The notes beneath the pieces were generated by a model. The model was not told where the DNA came from and made no database searches. It saw only the letters and a list, made by a program, of their open reading frames with translations. From the NCBI RefSeq assembly GCF_000568255.1, contig NZ_KK037166.1, positions 919,717-970,378 of the forward strand: a stretch of 50,662 nt of DNA. Reading direction: 5' to 3'. Source of the stretch: Kutzneria sp. 744. GTDB lineage: Bacteria > Actinomycetota > Actinomycetes > Mycobacteriales > Pseudonocardiaceae. This document shows, piece by piece, positions 7,923-15,704 of this stretch (positions within the stretch are counted from its first letter, which is position 1; each line of letters opens with the position of its first letter). The translations under genes and the position numbers were made by a program.

Positions 7923-9233
7923 TCAGCCGGTCAGCTCCGTTTTCGTGGCCAGCCAAGGCAAAGCCCGCTGGAACGCCGGCCGCCACGCCTTCCAGCTGTG
8001 GCCGCCGTCCACTTCCTCGTACCGCACGTCCATGCCGGCCGCCCGACAGGCTTCGGACACCGTGCGCTGCTGCGGCCGATAGGTCTCGTCCTGACGGCCG
8101 ACCGCGACAAAACCAGCGCTGCCTGGGAACTTCGCAGCGGCCAGGATGTCCAACGGGTTGACCCGGGCGAACGCCGCCTGGTCGCCGCCGAACGCCGCGG
8201 CCACGGTCTGCTCATGCCCGCCCAGCGTCGGCTCACGTTGACCGGACAGGTCCACGAAGCTCCGGTACACCTCGGGCGCCCGCACCGCCAGTTGCAGCGA
8301 ACACGTGCCGCCCAAGGAGAATCCGCCGACCGCCCATCGCCGGTGATCGTCCGTCACGGCCAGCGAACGCTGGATCCACGCCGGCACATCCTTGGCCAGA
8401 TACGTCTCCACCTGCCCTAATCGCGAGTCCAGGCACAGCGGATTGGCCGCGTACGAGCCGAGGATGTCGGGCATGACCACCACCGGCGCCAGGCCCTGGT
8501 GAGCCCGGGCGAAGTCGTCCAGCATGTCCGCGAGGTGGCCGCCGTCCAACCAGTCACGGGTGGTGCCGGGCTGGCCGGACAGCAGCACCAGCACCGGTAA
8601 CTCGGCCCTCGGCGACACCAGGTAGGCCGGCGGCAGGTACAGCCACGCCGACCGCGGACCGAATCCGCCGGAGGACGGGATCTCCACCGTCGACACCGCT
8701 CCCCGGTCGGGCATGCCGACCGGCGCATGCCACACGTCAGCCAGCGGCTTCCCCCGCCCCGACCGCACGAGCCAGCCGTCTTTTCCCCGCACCGAAGCGA
8801 AATCGGCCTGCGGCGACACCAGCGGCCCCAACACGGCGCGCAAAGTCGTGTACTGGTCGAAGAATTCGTTGACCTTGGCCGCCCCTATCACCACCGACAG
8901 CACCATGCCGAACGCCAGCAGCACCCGCCCCGTCCAGCGCGCCGAGCCCACCCGGGCCACCGCCAGCGCCACGGTCAGCACCGTCAGCCCGACCCAGCCG
9001 TACAGGCTCCACGGCAGCCGGTCCGGGAACGGCGCCGCCACGTCCTCGATCACCCACCGCAGTCCCATGGTCACCGCCACCGCGACCGCCACACAGATCG
9101 GCACCGCCCGCGTCCACCACCGCGCCCGGCGGGTCCACGACAAGACGATCACCAACAGCGCCGAGACCACCGTGAGCGCGACCGGGATCGGCCCCTCGAC
9201 CAACGACCATTCCAACGGCGAACTCACGAACAC
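7923..9233 (-). CDS. Membrane-anchored esterase (esterase D / alpha-beta hydrolase fold)
   Basis: About 436 residues. The N-terminal 150 residues hold four predicted membrane helices (for example VALTVVSALLVIVLSW and VPICVAVAVAVTMGL). The C-terminal part is an extracytoplasmic alpha/beta hydrolase like the putative esterase (esterase D) and antigen 85 families: oxyanion region LVLLSGQPGTT, nucleophile elbow GGFSLGGTCS and catalytic His in VDGGHSWKAW. The catalytic Asp is probably in VAVGRQDETYRP. Substrate unknown; a cell-envelope ester or acyl transfer role is possible. GTG 9233 was chosen because GGGAGG lies just upstream; GTG 9227 is an alternative. The open frame continues upstream across phoU only as an antisense shadow. 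Confidence 0.8.
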   Translation of the reverse strand: MFVSSPLEWSLVEGPIPVALTVVSALLVIVLSWTRRARWWTRAVPICVAVAVAVTMGLRWVIEDVAAPFPDRLPWSLYGWVGLTVLTVALAVARVGSARWTGRVLLAFGMVLSVVIGAAKVNEFFDQYTTLRAVLGPLVSPQADFASVRGKDGWLVRSGRGKPLADVWHAPVGMPDRGAVSTVEIPSSGGFGPRSAWLYLPPAYLVSPRAELPVLVLLSGQPGTTRDWLDGGHLADMLDDFARAHQGLAPVVVMPDILGSYAANPLCLDSRLGQVETYLAKDVPAWIQRSLAVTDDHRRWAVGGFSLGGTCSLQLAVRAPEVYRSFVDLSGQREPTLGGHEQTVAAAFGGDQAAFARVNPLDILAAAKFPGSAGFVAVGRQDETYRPQQRTVSEACRAAGMDVRYEEVDGGHSWKAWRPAFQRALPWLATKTELTG

Positions 9234-9344
9234 CCCGCCTCCCACCCTCACCCCAAGGACGCGCGAGAACACCTTGCGGTTGACCGTGAAATCGGAGTGA
9301 GGCTCACACTCGCCCACGATGCACGGGGTCGGGCGGGCAGGCTC

Positions 9345-9350
9345 TAGGAT
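9345..9350 (+). promoter_or_regulatory. -10 box of phoU, leaderless arrangement
   Basis: TAGGAT fits the actinobacterial -10 consensus TANNNT and is followed by exactly six bases before the ATG at 9357. No ribosome binding site is present. This spacing is typical of leaderless transcripts. Confidence 0.55.
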
Positions 9351-9356
9351 CGGACG

Positions 9357-10004
9357 ATGCGCGAGAACTTCCACGCCGAACTGCAGAACCTGGACCTCCA
9401 GCTCGCCGCGATGTGCCAGCGGGCCGGCATCGCGATGCGTGACGCCACGGAGGCGCTGCTCCGGGTGGACCTGGGCAAGGCCGAGGGCGTCATCGGCGCG
9501 GACGAGGCGCTGGACGACGCGCGGACCGAGCTGGAGGCCCGCGCGTATGCCCTGCTGGCGCTGCAGGCTCCGGTGGCGACCGACCTGCGGGTGGTGCTGG
9601 CCAGCATCCGAGTGGCCGAACGCCTGGAGCGAATGGGCGATCTCGCCCGGCACATCGCGCAGGCGGCCCGCCGCCGGCACCCGAATCCGGCGGTCCCGGA
9701 GCCGCTGCGGGCCACCTTCGCCGACATGGGCGCGATCGCCGCGGAGATGGCCGACATCGCCGAAGGCGTGATTCGCCGCCACACGAGCGGACCGTCGCTG
9801 CACGAGCTGGAGGACCGCATGGACACCCTGCACCGCAGCGTGTTCGCGGCGACGATGGGCGACGACTGGTCGTACGGCGTGATGCCCGCGGTGGACGCCA
9901 CGCTGCTGGCCCGGTTCTATGAGCGCTACGCCGACCACGCAATGTCGATCGCCCGCCGCGTGGCCTTCGTGCCCCCGGGAACCGCCTGGGCCAGCACGGA
10001 ATGA
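9357..10004 (+). CDS. phoU: Phosphate signalling complex protein PhoU
   Basis: A 215-residue helical protein of the PhoU family, made of two three-helix PhoU repeats (about 10-100 and 115-205). Characteristic stretches are MRENFHAELQNLDLQL at the start, the metal-binding E-R-x-G-D pattern in ERLERMGDLARHIA, and the second copy FYERYADHAMSIARR. PhoU couples the Pst phosphate transporter to the SenX3/RegX3 (PhoR/PhoB) two-component system and lowers phosphate-starvation signalling when phosphate is plentiful. No pst or sensor genes lie beside it here, which is common in actinobacteria. It is probably read from its own leaderless promoter. Confidence 0.92.
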   Translation: MRENFHAELQNLDLQLAAMCQRAGIAMRDATEALLRVDLGKAEGVIGADEALDDARTELEARAYALLALQAPVATDLRVVLASIRVAERLERMGDLARHIAQAARRRHPNPAVPEPLRATFADMGAIAAEMADIAEGVIRRHTSGPSLHELEDRMDTLHRSVFAATMGDDWSYGVMPAVDATLLARFYERYADHAMSIARRVAFVPPGTAWASTE

Positions 10005-10008
10005 CGGC

Positions 10009-10584
10009 TCAGTTCGAGCCGACGCGCGTGCCGGTGCAGACGTTCCAGTAGTTGTTCGGATCGAATTTGCCGCCCTCGCTCGGGAAATACCATTCGACGG
10101 CCTGGTACATGAGCTTGCCGTGGCACATTCCGAGATTGAACGCCTGCACCGTCGCCGTCCGGGAAACGCCGTGCGCCAGATCGGGGGCGTCCGGGGCGAC
10201 GTAGAAGGCCGTCCCGGTGGCGACGGCGGTGGCGGCGCCCCACGACTGCCACTTCACGCCGTCGACGACGCCGGTCCCGTCCCCGCCGTTGTCGATGACG
10301 GCCGGCCGCACCGTGCCGTAGCCCTTCTGCGAGGTGTTCCACGGCTGGCCCAGGGTCGGCGCCGGCTGGGAAGCCTGCGCCGACGTGGCCGTGCTCGTAG
10401 TGGGAGCGGGTGCGGTGGTCGTGGTCGTCGTGGTGCTGGTCGACGTGGCGGTGCTGGTGGTCGTGGCCGGTGCGGACACCTTCGCCGGCGTGGAGTCGCA
10501 CGCGGTGGCGGCCAGTCCGACCAGCGCGACTCCGGCGCCGATACCGGCCAGCAGGCGAACGCGTTTGGGCATGGCGGTGCTCAT
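10009..10584 (-). CDS. Putative secreted lipoprotein of unknown function
   Basis: 191 residues. The N-terminus has Lys/Arg residues (MPKRVRLL), a hydrophobic stretch and a lipobox-like ATAC, so Cys 25 is probably lipidated. A Ser/Thr-rich linker (about residues 33-65), probably flexible and possibly O-glycosylated, leads to a compact C-terminal domain with the blocks LGQPWNTSQKGYGTVRP, FNLGMCHGKLMYQAVEWYFP and YWNVCTGTRVG. The two Cys there may form a disulfide. I do not recognise the family. ATG 10584 follows a GGGGGA at suitable distance. It is convergent with phoU with a 4-bp gap. It might bind something at the cell surface, but nothing in the sequence proves a function. Confidence 0.7.
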   Translation of the reverse strand: MSTAMPKRVRLLAGIGAGVALVGLAATACDSTPAKVSAPATTTSTATSTSTTTTTTTAPAPTTSTATSAQASQPAPTLGQPWNTSQKGYGTVRPAVIDNGGDGTGVVDGVKWQSWGAATAVATGTAFYVAPDAPDLAHGVSRTATVQAFNLGMCHGKLMYQAVEWYFPSEGGKFDPNNYWNVCTGTRVGSN

Positions 10585-10703
10585 CACGGAATTCCCCCGA
10601 AGAATTGTGGAAACGAGCGGATCTCGTTCACACATACAGGGACGCGCACACCGCCGACAGGTTCGCCATTCCACTGCCGGTTATCGTTTCGTGACCACTG
10701 CGG

Positions 10704-11865
10704 TCACGCCGCCACGGGCTCGACGGCCCGCCGGGCCAACATGGTCGACACGCGGTAGCTGGCGTACAGCGACGCCACCAGCATGACGACCAGCACCGTG
10801 CCGAGGGCGAGCACACCGCCGTCCACGGCCGGCGCGGGCGGGCCGCCAGCCTGGGTCCGGGCCGAGCCGGACAGGAACGGCACTATGGTCAGCACGGCCA
10901 GGCCCAGCACCGTCTCCACCGCCACGACCTTCGGGAAATGCTTGAGCGTCAAGGCAAATCCCCGACCGAGGTCGCCCTCCGCGTGGGCCCGGGCGATACG
11001 TGGGGTGAGGGCGAGCTGGTTGTAGGCGCCGGCCGCGACCATGGCGGCGACGATGATCAGCTTCACCAGCAGGAACCGGCCGTAGGTGGTGGTGAAGAGC
11101 TGGCAACGGCGCCGACGTGCCGCCAGGCCAGCCAGACCCCGGAGGCGACCACCGCGCCGACCGAGACCAGGGCGACGGAGCTGAACCGCTGCCACATGCG
11201 GGCCAGGCCAGGCCGGCCCGTTCGCCGAGACCACGGCCGCGACCCACGATGACCAGCCCGAACAGGCCGCCGAGCCAGGCGCACGCGCCGAGGATGTGGA
11301 GCTGGGTGAGCCAGGAGTTCAGCTGCGTGTCGACGGTCTGGTTGCGCCAGGTCGTCGGCAGCGCCAGCACGACCGTGCCGAGCACGGCCAGCGGCAGCGC
11401 GACAGCGGTGGCCAGAACCGGACTGTCGCGGACGAAAAGGACGATCAGCGCGAGCGCCGCCAGCACGTAACAGACGTTCTGGACCAGGGTGAGCGTGCCC
11501 GACGACACCCACGCGCCATGCGGGGCGGGGAGGTTGAGGAAGGCCCAGATCCGGCCCGGTTCCAACGCCTGCCCGAAGGTGACGCCCTTGACGCCTCTGG
11601 CCACCCGGCCGGCCAGCTGGAGGTAGCCCGCGACCAGCAGGCCCGGGCCACACCAGGCGAGTAACCGCACGGCTCTCCGATGCATCGAGCGTCGATCGGC
11701 ATCGTCCACATCGGAGCTCAGGACCGGGCGGATCACCGCCAGGTACACCACCGCGCCGCCGATCACCGCCGCGAGCGCGGCGAAGTAGGCGACCTCGCTG
11801 AACACCCGCCACCAGGCCGGAATCGCCGCCTCGGTCGGCGCCGCCGCCATCGGAAGAAGAGTCAC
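10704..11865 (-). CDS. CopD-family copper resistance membrane protein, frameshifted twice
   Basis: A polytopic membrane protein of about 385 residues with eight or so helices. The first part (FSEVAYFAALAAVIGGAVVYLAV, in pieces) starts in one frame, the middle block FSSVALVSVGAVVASGVWLAW is in a second and the last part, YGRFLLVKLIIVAAMVAAGAYNQ onward, is in a third. Frame changes fall near 11215 (within GGCCAGGCCAGGCC) and near 11105. Joined, they match CopD, which works in copper uptake or tolerance; the YGxxLLxKLxLV motif and His in LHILGACAWLGG are family features. The start is GTG 11865 or ATG 11850. It sits last in a minus-strand run but has its own iron-box-like promoter region. Consensus error or a true pseudogene are both possible. 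Confidence 0.8.
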
Positions 11866-11872
11866 AAGGCCG

Positions 11873-11891
11873 TTAGGTTAGGCTTAGCTAA
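11873..11891 (-). promoter_or_regulatory. IdeR/DmdR-type iron box before the CopD-like gene
   Basis: The sequence TTAGGTTAGGCTTAGCTAA agrees with the actinobacterial iron-box consensus TTAGGTTAGSCTNACCTWA at all but one position. It ends 8 bp before the GTG start of the CopD-like gene. In this family iron-loaded IdeR/DmdR binds such boxes and blocks transcription, so the gene would be expressed in iron shortage. Confidence 0.65.
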
Positions 11892-11909
11892 CCCTGAACG
11901 CAAGATGGG

Positions 11910-12515
11910 TCAGTCGGCGGTTCGAGGCCAGATCGTGTCGCCGAGGGCACGGACCGTGGCGAACCACTCCCTGACCTCGTTCACGAACAGGAGGAGGGCG
12001 CCGCAGTCGCAGTCGGCGGCCACTCCCTCGGCATCCATGCCCAGGCCGCGGCACAGCGAGACCGCCCGCGGCAGGTGGTAGGCCTGCGTCACGAGCAGCG
12101 CCCGCCGGATGTCGAACACCCGCACGGCCCGCGCGCAGGTGTCGTACGTGTCCAGGCCGTAGGGGTCGACGACGATCTTGGCCGCGGGCACGCCCCGGGC
12201 GACGAGGTAGGAGGTCATTTCCTTGGTCTCGTCGCCGGAACTGCCGGCGGCGTTGCCGGAGACCAGCACCGACTTCGCCTTGCCGGCATTCACCAGCTCG
12301 ACCGTCGCGTCAAGCCGGCCGGCGAGGAACGGGGTGTGGACCTGGGCACCGAACACGATCACCACTGGCGCGGGCGGGGCGTCGGCCAGGTCGTGACGAT
12401 GCCCGACCGAGGCGGAGTACGCCCAGATCACACTCGCGCTCGTGAGCAGCACGGCCAGCACGACGGCGACCAGCCCGGCGCCGAGCACGCGCCGGACCCA
12501 GCGACGGCGGAACAT
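11910..12515 (-). CDS. SanA/YdcF-like DUF218 membrane protein
   Basis: 201 residues: a short basic N-terminus (MFRRRWVRRV), one membrane helix (about 10-33) and an extracytoplasmic DUF218 domain. Family blocks are VIVFGAQVH, LVSGNAAGSSGDETKEM, IVVDPYGLDTYDTCARA and LLVTQAYHLPRAVSLCR. SanA of enteric bacteria affects the envelope barrier to vancomycin at high temperature; the biochemical role of the family is unresolved. It begins 4 bp after the MBL gene ends, so the two are cotranscribed. Function in this organism is inferred only from the family. Confidence 0.85.
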   Translation of the reverse strand: MFRRRWVRRVLGAGLVAVVLAVLLTSASVIWAYSASVGHRHDLADAPPAPVVIVFGAQVHTPFLAGRLDATVELVNAGKAKSVLVSGNAAGSSGDETKEMTSYLVARGVPAAKIVVDPYGLDTYDTCARAVRVFDIRRALLVTQAYHLPRAVSLCRGLGMDAEGVAADCDCGALLLFVNEVREWFATVRALGDTIWPRTAD

Positions 12516-12518
12516 GCG

Positions 12519-13178
12519 TCAGTCGGTCGCGTCCAGGAGGGCGCGTTCCCGGCCGATGGTGGTGTCGTCGCCGTGTCCGGTGTGGACGATCGTGTCGTCC
12601 GGCAGCGCGAAAAGCCTTGCGCGGATGGACGATTCGAGCATCGGGCGATCACTGAACGAGCGCCCGGTGGCGCCGGGGCCGCCGTTGAAGAGCGTGTCGC
12701 CCGTGAAGACGCAGCCGAGCGCGGGCACGTAGAGGCAGACCGCGCCGGGAGCATGACCCGGCGTGTGCAGGACTTGCAGCGAAGTGCCGGCCACGTCGAC
12801 GGTCTGGCCGTCGATCAGGTCCGTGTCCCAGCGGGACTCCGTGTGCGTGAGCTCCCACAGCGGCCGATCGTCGGGATGCAGCAGGATCGGCGCCGAGACC
12901 CGGTCGCGCAGGGCAGGCGCGACCCGCACGTGATCGTCGTGGGCATGCGTGCACACGATGGCCTTGACGGTCCGCTCCCCCACCACCGCCAGGATGTCGT
13001 CGACGGAGTGCGGGGCGTCGATGACAACGCATTCGGTGTCGTCGCCGACGACCCAGATGTTGTTGTCGACGTCGAACGTCCCGCCGTCGAGGCTGAACGT
13101 GCCGCTGGTGACTGCATGGTCAACACGAATCACCCGACGAGCATAGGGCAGCGCGTGGTCCGCGCTGCCCGTCGACAT
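12519..13178 (-). CDS. MBL-fold hydrolase (glyoxalase II-like)
   Basis: 219 residues with the metallo-beta-lactamase signature THAHDDHV (near residue 78), later metal ligands in LHTPGHAPGAV and FTGDTLFNGGPG, and a C-terminal HTGHGDDT. The size and blocks match the glyoxalase II-like MBL proteins that in actinobacteria often accompany mycothiol-dependent detoxification. The ATG at 13178 is 3 bp after the stop of the DJ-1-like gene, so translation is probably coupled; an alternative start is GTG 13133 at VIRVDHAVTSG, where conservation probably begins. Together with the DJ-1/PfpI neighbour it may act on reactive aldehydes, which is an inference from context. Confidence 0.85.
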   Translation of the reverse strand: MSTGSADHALPYARRVIRVDHAVTSGTFSLDGGTFDVDNNIWVVGDDTECVVIDAPHSVDDILAVVGERTVKAIVCTHAHDDHVRVAPALRDRVSAPILLHPDDRPLWELTHTESRWDTDLIDGQTVDVAGTSLQVLHTPGHAPGAVCLYVPALGCVFTGDTLFNGGPGATGRSFSDRPMLESSIRARLFALPDDTIVHTGHGDDTTIGRERALLDATD

Positions 13179-13181
13179 CGC

Positions 13182-13895
13182 TCAGGCGCGCTCGGCCAGC
13201 GCCTTCAGGACCGCCTCCGCCGCCTCGCCGCCCGAGGCCGGGTTCTGGCCTGTGATCAGGTTGCCGTCGACCACCACGTAGGACCCCCAGGCCGGGCCCG
13301 CCGAGTAGTCGGCGCCGGCGCCGCGCAGGCGCTCTTCCAGCAGCCACGGGGCGTTGGCGGCCAGGCCCACCTGCGTCTCCTCGTCGTCGGTGAACGCCGT
13401 CAGCTTGCGGCCCTTGAACAGCCAGCTGCCGTCGGGCGCTCCGGCCGCGAAGAACGAGGCCGGGCCGTGGCACAGCGAGGCCACCACCTTGGTCTGGTCG
13501 GGCAGCAGCGCCGCCAGCACGCGGGCCACGTCCGCGTTGACCGCCAGGTCCTGCATCGGGCCGTGGCCGCCGGGGATCAGCACCCCGTCGAAGTCGGCCG
13601 GGTCCATGTCCTCCAGCCTCGCCGGCTCCTGCAGCAGGTCGCGGTGAGCCTCCACGTAGGCCCGCATCTCGTCCGCGTGCGCCTGGTTGCCGTTGTTGGC
13701 CTCCGCGCTCAGGCTCAGCTCGTCGGCCCGGGCCGGCCGGCCGCCCGGCGTCGCGATGGTCAGCTGCACGCCGGCAGCGGACAGGATCCGGTGCGGCACA
13801 GCGAACTCCTCCGCCCAGAAGCCGGTGGGCCGCTGGCTGCCGTCCTTCTGGCTCCAGACCGTCGCGGACGTGAGGATCACCAGCAGCTTGCTCAT
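13182..13895 (-). CDS. DJ-1/PfpI family protein (Hsp31-like, type 1 glutamine amidotransferase fold)
   Basis: 237 residues with the DJ-1/PfpI fold. The nucleophile-elbow Cys is in VVASLCHGPASF (near residue 130), and GVLIPGGHGPMQDL marks the oxyanion loop. The N-terminal block TGFWAEEFAVPHRIL with its conserved Glu is typical of the Hsp31/glyoxalase III-like branch, whose members convert methylglyoxal to lactate or protect proteins from glycation. ATG 13895 has a good GGGAG 8 nt upstream; a longer open frame to 13982 has no such signal. It is the first gene of the run DJ-1, MBL, SanA-like. Confidence 0.88.
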   Translation of the reverse strand: MSKLLVILTSATVWSQKDGSQRPTGFWAEEFAVPHRILSAAGVQLTIATPGGRPARADELSLSAEANNGNQAHADEMRAYVEAHRDLLQEPARLEDMDPADFDGVLIPGGHGPMQDLAVNADVARVLAALLPDQTKVVASLCHGPASFFAAGAPDGSWLFKGRKLTAFTDDEETQVGLAANAPWLLEERLRGAGADYSAGPAWGSYVVVDGNLITGQNPASGGEAAEAVLKALAERA

Positions 13896-14066
13896 GTTCT
13901 TGTCTCCCTGAACTGTCCCCGCGCTGGACCGCGCGGCTCGTGACCCGTCATACGCTACTCGCACACGGTCATCACATAGCAAGCCTGTTGGCCCTCTTGT
14001 GACATTCGTAACCAGTTAGCTCATGACACCCACGTCCACTAGACTCGGCTCCAGGAGGTGTTGGCC

Positions 14067-14651
14067 GTGAAGGTGACTTTGGGTCCGCCGCGCGCCGGGG
14101 CGGAGTGCGTCAGCTCGGATCTGCTGATGGCGTTCGTCAATTCGCGCCCGCACCACAAGCAGCCCACCGAGCTGCTGGCCGACGGTCCCGCCGTCGCGGC
14201 CTGGTTTGCGGCCGCCGGCGCCGGCGAGTCGTCCGACGCCACCGACGCCGATGCCGCCACCGCCCGTGAACTTCGCGACGCGCTGCTCAGCATCCTTCGT
14301 GCTCACGTCGGCTGCGACGAGGGCCTGTCGATGGTGTCCGAGGCCGAGGCCCACCTCCAGCGGGCCGCGCTCCGTTTTCCCGTGACCACCGTCGTCACCG
14401 CCGACGGCTGCGAGCTGCACCCCACCGGCACCGGCGTCGACCGCTCTTTCGCCTATCTCCTCAGCGCCGTCGCCGACCTCGCCTCCCGTGGCGCCTGGGC
14501 CCGCGTCAAGGTGTGCAAGAACGACACCTGCTACACCGCCTTCTTCGACAAGACCCGCAACTCCTCCGCGCTGTACTGCAGCACGTCGTGCAGCGGCCAG
14601 ATGGCCACCCGCGCCTACCGCGAGCGCAAGAAGGAGTGCTCGATCCGCTGA
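14067..14651 (+). CDS. CGNR/ABATE-type zinc-finger regulator
   Basis: 194 residues. The N-terminal ABATE domain (about 10-130; DLLMAFVNSRPH) is a putative ligand-binding fold of stress-induced regulators. The C-terminal zinc finger has Cys pairs VCKNDTC and YCSTSC followed by basic RAYRERKK, as expected for DNA binding. The usual CGNR tetrad is replaced by CSGQ, a variant. Start GTG 14067 is preferred because GGAGG ends 8 nt before it; an in-frame GTG at 14058 overlaps that site. The gene is divergent from the DJ-1 operon 171 bp away and may regulate it; the intergenic gap shows no clear operator. Confidence 0.82.
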   Translation: MKVTLGPPRAGAECVSSDLLMAFVNSRPHHKQPTELLADGPAVAAWFAAAGAGESSDATDADAATARELRDALLSILRAHVGCDEGLSMVSEAEAHLQRAALRFPVTTVVTADGCELHPTGTGVDRSFAYLLSAVADLASRGAWARVKVCKNDTCYTAFFDKTRNSSALYCSTSCSGQMATRAYRERKKECSIR

Positions 14652-14954
14652 CCGCGCCGTCCAGTTCTCGTCAGCCGGACGCCCGCTCCTCGACCGGGCG
14701 TGGCCCGTCGACCAGCTCGTCCGCGACGCCGAGCCCTGGCGACTGACTCCCACGCGGTGCAGTTCTCGTCGGGCGCGGCCAGCTTCTGGTGGCCGCCCTG
14801 GACGAGTGGCGTTAGCGGCAAAGCCCGTGCTCAGCTGCGCGATGGGGTGCCCAAAGGCGCGGTACGGCTCCGGGCGGCGCCGGCGACGGCGTCGGTGCCG
14901 GATGCTCGGGGGAATGCGGACTCCACGACGAGCGGCGGTCGGCGGTCACGGCCG
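14652..14954. other. Intergenic stretch with a short direct repeat
   Basis: No gene is supported here. An imperfect direct repeat contains CAGTTCTCGTC twice, near 14663 and near 14759, each in a similar context (TCCAGTTCTCGTC and TGCAGTTCTCGTC). Short open frames on both strands have no start signals or recognisable protein. The stretch may be decayed coding sequence or the promoter region of the IclR gene. Confidence 0.35.
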
Positions 14955-15653
14955 ATGAGCGGGGCACACGCGGACGACGGGGGACGCGGGGTGCTGGACG
15001 GCGCGTTCCGGTTGCTGGACCGACTGTGCGAGGTCGGCGACGCCGGCCTCACGGCCTTGGCGGCAGGCAGCGGACTGCCGAAGGCGACGGCGCATCGGCT
15101 GCTGGATCAGCTGGTGCGGCTGGGGGCGGTCGAACGGGCCGACACCAGGTACCGCGTCGGTCCGAGGTTGTTCCAGCTGGGCCAGGCGTGGGAGCCGCAT
15201 CCCGGACTACGCAGCACGGCGACGCAGCCCCTTCACGAGCTGGCCCGGGCGACCGGGGCCTCGGTGGGTCTGTGCGTGCTGCGGGCCGGCCGGGCCCTGG
15301 TGGTGTCGGGCGTGCCGGGCGAGATCGACGAGCTGGTGCCCCTGCGTGCGGGCGCCACCTGGGGCTTCCCGACCGCGGTCGGCAAGGCGCTGGCCGCGGG
15401 CTTGGCCCCGCTTGCCCTGGAATCCGCGTCCTGGCAACGAGAAGCGGCCCTGATCAGGGACCGGGGAATCGCCCTCGACCACGAGCAGGCGGTGCCCGGC
15501 GTCGCCTGCGCCGCCGTGCCGATACGAGCGCGGGACGGCCGTTCGGTGGCGGCGGTGTGCGCCATGATCGAGGCCTCCCCGCGACTGCCCCGCATCGCCG
15601 AGGTGCTCCGCCGGGTCGGCCGCGCCATCAGCGCCGGCCTCGAACCCGGCTGA
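14955..15653 (+). CDS. IclR-family transcriptional regulator
   Basis: 232 residues: an N-terminal winged helix (about 15-75; FRLLDRLCEVGDAGLTALA and LPKATAHRLLDQLVRLG) and a C-terminal IclR effector-binding domain (about 95-230; ATGASVGLCVLRAGRALVV, GFPTAVGKALAAGL, and VACAAVPIRARDG with the conserved Cys). IclR proteins repress or activate catabolic or secondary-metabolite genes in response to a small molecule. ATG 14955 was chosen from the domain limit; there is no good ribosome binding site, and the open frame runs upstream without homology. It converges on the first radical SAM gene of the RiPP-like cluster, so it could regulate that cluster; this is only a position-based guess. Confidence 0.85.
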   Translation: MSGAHADDGGRGVLDGAFRLLDRLCEVGDAGLTALAAGSGLPKATAHRLLDQLVRLGAVERADTRYRVGPRLFQLGQAWEPHPGLRSTATQPLHELARATGASVGLCVLRAGRALVVSGVPGEIDELVPLRAGATWGFPTAVGKALAAGLAPLALESASWQREAALIRDRGIALDHEQAVPGVACAAVPIRARDGRSVAAVCAMIEASPRLPRIAEVLRRVGRAISAGLEPG

Positions 15654-15704
15654 CGGTCGGCCAGCCTGACGATCAGGCCCGCTGACAGTCAGCCCCGCAG
15701 AGGA

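Noticed and set aside
12075-13943. 622-residue plus-strand open frame
   Set aside because: Lies opposite three well-recognised minus-strand genes and has no domain.
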